Under the pieces are notes generated by a model. It made no database searches and was not told the origin of the DNA. It worked only from the letters and a program-made list of their open reading frames with translations. 64,000 nt of DNA, taken from the NCBI GenBank assembly GCA_902729315.2, contig LR746267.1:2618886-2682885 (forward strand), in the 5' to 3' direction. The position numbers were made by a program, and so were the translations under genes. Below, piece by piece: positions 61,001 through 64,000 of the stretch (positions within the stretch are counted from its first letter, which is position 1; every line of letters begins with the position of its first letter). This stretch comes from Spirodela intermedia (Eukaryota; Streptophyta; Magnoliopsida; Alismatales; Araceae).

Positions 61001-63774
61001 ATTTAGGGTAGCGCTAGAAGGGCTTCTTAATTTCTTACATGCGCAAAAATGTTTTACGCATGAAGAACATACATACTGGATTTGGCGCATGCTTCTATGC
61101 TAATGACAGTAAATTTATGGCCATAGAGGCATTAGGCACCCTCCATTATAACACTCCCACGAATGCATCTGGAAAATGTTGCCCACTGTCAAATGCATTT
61201 CTTCTGTGCACCATCCCCTAAAAATCCCAACCCTATCTTGCAAGATGCTGGTGGAAGATAGGTTTTAATGTCTGGTGGTGTTTTGTTGTCAAACTGTCAT
61301 GAAAAGCAATCCTTTTGAGCCCTTATTATGGATGAGATGCAATCACTTCGTGATTCATCTAGCTGTATGGAAATATATTCAGCTTCTCTTAAATTGTTGT
61401 CTGTGAATCGGCATATTTCTTATGGAGCTTTTATTTCATTTCGTAATCCATAGACTGATAGCAGGATCTACTTATTTAATATAAAAAATGTGCCAATATT
61501 TTTACTATTGATAGATATTTCGTGTGCCACATTTGGGTTCTTCCAATGGAGGAATCGCTGCAGAATGTCATAATGCCAGACCAATGGAGAAGAAAATAAG
61601 CTGCATTTTTAGTCTCCCTTGAGATTTTTTATTTTAGAGCAGTGAAGCCCAATGTACGATATAATACACTAACAGAAAAGAACGTGGGCCCATTAATCTC
61701 ATGCAACACTAATATTAGAGACATCTGCATGAATTTCACTAGGTTCTTTAGCTTATCTATATCCCAAGGGCTAGCAGATTATACTTTCGCTTTTAGTTTA
61801 GTTTGGCATTTCATTTCAACAATTATACGTATCTACTTAACATGTGAAAAGAGTACTCTGGGTTAGCTGGTCCATAAGAGATGGATCACAGTCAGGAGAT
61901 GAATTGTGGCTTTGTACTATTCAAGGACCAGAAGTAACATGGAAAGAAGTTGGCGAAAGTGGCAGTGATGATCTTTCATGGCGCTTAGGGAGTAAAGATC
62001 ATCATCTTTGACGGTGAATCTTCTGTCCTACAATCAGAGAGGTTTAAATAAGGAAGAAAATTTGGAGTAGCCATGGCTCAACATTAATTCATGTTATTGA
62101 TCTTATTGGTCTTCAAGAGTCGAAATAGAGATGTTATCGGAGAAAGAAACCAAGAATCAGTGTACAAACAGAGTAGTATGTACGTTTTTGGTTGCAAAAG
62201 GACATATGCTGAGTCACTTTTGAGGCTCAATGAGAATATTTTGGGAGGGTAGGCATGTACACGTCCATACAACCTACAGTTCGATTTATAATCCCCAAAA
62301 GAGATCACTGATGACGGGCAAAACGTGTAATGCTGATAATTGTCTGTTTTTTTGTGTATTGTCACAAGATCTATCTTCGAAACGTTTGCAGCGGGAGTCT
62401 GGTCCTGAAATTATTTGCCTTTCAAGATGTGTTCGTAGTGAGCATTTTCTCTCTAGAAGAAGACAAGATAGCGGACAAATGAATACAGTTTCTGAATTGG
62501 AAAAGGTTAGTAAAAATAAAAAAGAGAGCTGCAAATTTGGTCTGCACCAAGAACCAACCAGTTGATTTGTACAGAGATAGGTATTTATTGGTGAAGGACA
62601 TGAAAAGCAATTCTACATTCCAACATTGCTACTAAAAATATTTCACCCGAACATCTTTTTAATCTGCTGTTTAATGGGGAAATCTCTATACAGCAGATTG
62701 GGATTCAGCCTTTCCTCCGCTGATGTGCAACCCTTAGGTTTTGGAAGGTTAAATGGAGTTGGGATTTTTTGTTAACAACAAACTGCATATTTTCATGAAT
62801 TCTGATAATTGTTGAAAAAAAACAGTTCTTTTCTGGGTGTCTAGCAGAATATTTTTGTTTGGCAGCTTTACAGTTGACCTGAAAGGGATCTTAAGAAAAA
62901 AATTAACGATATTTTTGAATGTTTAATTACTCAGTTAGGAAGTTATCAGACTAATGGATGATTGGGTGTTTTCAATCAACCTTGGTGATCTTCAGTCAAT
63001 ATCATTGATGGAGGCGGTTTAAAAGGACGGGCTTTCATGTAGTTTTGTCTTAGCACTAAGTTTTTCTCCTCAGGGTTCCTTTGGGGTGTTCTTATCATGT
63101 GTTCTTCCTTTTTCTCGTCTGTTCAGGATTCTTGCTGCAGACTTTCTCTGTCATTGGATATATTTCTTTTTTAAATTCGTTTAAGCAAGGTGTATTTCTC
63201 CATGATAGCGTACTATTGTGCATTATTTCGAGCTTTTCTATCAAGGATTCCTTGTTCTTGAGGAGGCTGTTGTTTTAGAGTGCCCCGAATATAGCTAGCG
63301 TTTGCGGCTTTTCAGTGGGATTGAAATGGCTGTGTTCAATTCAGGGGATGTGCCACGTGTGGATGGGAGACTTGCAGTGGCAAGAGCTTTTGGAGACCGC
63401 AGCTTGAAGAGGCACCTTAGCTCAGACCCGGATGTGGTTGAAGCACTCGTCGACGTCGAAACAGAGTTCCTAATACTAGCTAGTGACGGACTTTGGAAGG
63501 TGTGTCCTCGCCTCATTAAGTCGATTACATAGTTCCTACTACAGGCTTCCCATTTCTTCTTTTTTTTAAAATCCAAAATGGTGATGCGCCATTTTTGCTA
63601 AGATGATGAGTGGGCTATCTTTATTTTATATTTCAGGTCATGACAAATCAAGAGGCAACCGATTCGATCAGATCTATGAAGGATCCGCAAGCAGCAGCGA
63701 AGCATCTAATTGAGCAGGCTCTTGCAAGAAAGAGCAAGGATGATATCTCCTGTGTCGTTGTTACCTTCCATTGA
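58061..63774 (+). CDS. PP2C-type protein phosphatase, small clade-F type (5 exons, 286 aa)
   Basis: Exons: 58061-58099, 59572-59823, 60303-60579, 63345-63499, 63637-63774. The total is 861 nt, one frame, all GT..AG. PP2Cs are monomeric Mg/Mn-dependent Ser/Thr phosphatases. The short N-terminus [18 protein letters not shown] and the 286-aa length match the small plant PP2Cs that lack a signal or transmembrane segment, so a cytosolic/nuclear enzyme is expected. Metal-binding and catalytic motifs are intact: MEDY (E53), FDGHLGH (D75-G76-H77), [33 protein letters not shown] (191-207), LASDGLW (D237) and [10 protein letters not shown] (D276/D277). The start is fixed by the conserved N-terminus. 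Intron 3 is 2.77 kb with no recognised insertion. Clade members act in stress and defence signalling in model plants; the role here is inferred from family only. Confidence 0.95.
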
Positions 63775-64000
63775 CGGATGGGGTGGTATTCTTGTGACGC
63801 TAGGTCACCATTTGATGTCTATACGTTTCTGAATAAATGTCTTTTTTTTTTTTTTTTTTTTTTTTGAATAAATGTCTTACTGTCTGCTGTTTTGTGAATT
63901 TTACTGGTGTCTGTGACCAAGATTGGTTCATGTTGAATGAAAAGCCATGGAGCAGAATGCTCTTTGGTGTATTGAACTGATATCGAGCCTTGAGGATATT
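63775..64000 (+). promoter_or_regulatory. 3' UTR / polyadenylation region of the PP2C gene
   Basis: Two AATAAA signals (63832-63837 and 63867-63872) lie on either side of a 24-nt T run. They belong to two copies of GAATAAATGTCTT (63831-63843, 63866-63878). Nothing else was recognised before the window ends. Confidence 0.7.
63831..63878 (-). repeat. Poly(T) tract flanked by 13-bp direct repeats
   Basis: GAATAAATGTC, then 24 T, then GAATAAATGTCTT. On the minus strand this is a poly(A) run bounded by identical direct repeats, the footprint expected of an extremely truncated target-primed retroposition. Replication slippage is an alternative. Confidence 0.8.

Noticed and set aside
61880-62070. 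Possible pseudogene fragment in PP2C intron 3 (frame with [18 protein letters not shown])
   Set aside because: The protein-like stretch is very short, matches no family I can name, and has no flanking structure.

Overview
The window is nuclear DNA from a land plant, almost certainly a flowering plant. It is AT-rich, with long introns, GT..AG splice sites and decayed Ty1/copia and LINE retroelements, and it carries typical plant families. I cannot name the species from sequence alone. No bacterial, viral or organellar genes, tRNA or rRNA were seen.

Four intron-containing genes, all on the + strand, explain the coding content. I assembled their exons by hand from splice sites, reading phase and family homology. 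(1) 5207-10728: a LEC2/FUS3-like B3 transcription factor, 6 coding exons, 384 aa. (2) 16759-27339: an organelle-targeted PrmA-type ribosomal protein L11 methyltransferase, 7 exons, about 399 aa. (3) 32372-46769: a STE20/GCK-type MAP4K protein kinase, 20 coding exons, 710 aa. (4) 58061-63774: a PP2C protein phosphatase of the small clade-F type, 5 exons, 286 aa. All four assemble into uninterrupted frames with intact catalytic or DNA-binding motifs, so all look functional. They show no obvious common pathway: an embryo/seed regulator, an organelle translation enzyme, a kinase and a phosphatase.

Layout: 1-4.7 kb is AT-rich intergenic DNA with an old diverged repeat pair. At 4.7-10.7 kb is the B3 gene, with a polypyrimidine leader and a roughly 530-bp CT-rich minisatellite-like intron segment. 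At 10.7-16.5 kb is intergenic DNA with a clean 142-bp tandem duplication. At 16.5-27.3 kb is the methyltransferase; its intron 4 holds an antisense Ty1/copia fragment. At 27.3-31.5 kb is repeat-rich intergenic DNA. At 31.5-46.8 kb is the kinase, with a (CT)n leader and a sense-strand LINE fossil in intron 2. At 46.8-57.7 kb is an 11-kb AT-rich desert of copia fragments, LTR-like repeats and a decayed short-period repeat. At 57.7-63.9 kb is the phosphatase, with a GC-rich promoter and a target-site-flanked poly(T) insert in its 3' end.

I found no convincing novel multi-gene system. The observations most worth checking are the GA/CT-rich and RY-bearing control regions of the B3 gene, the two retroelement fossils inside introns, the duplicated polyadenylation signal at the phosphatase 3' end, and an in-frame tandem acceptor in the kinase.
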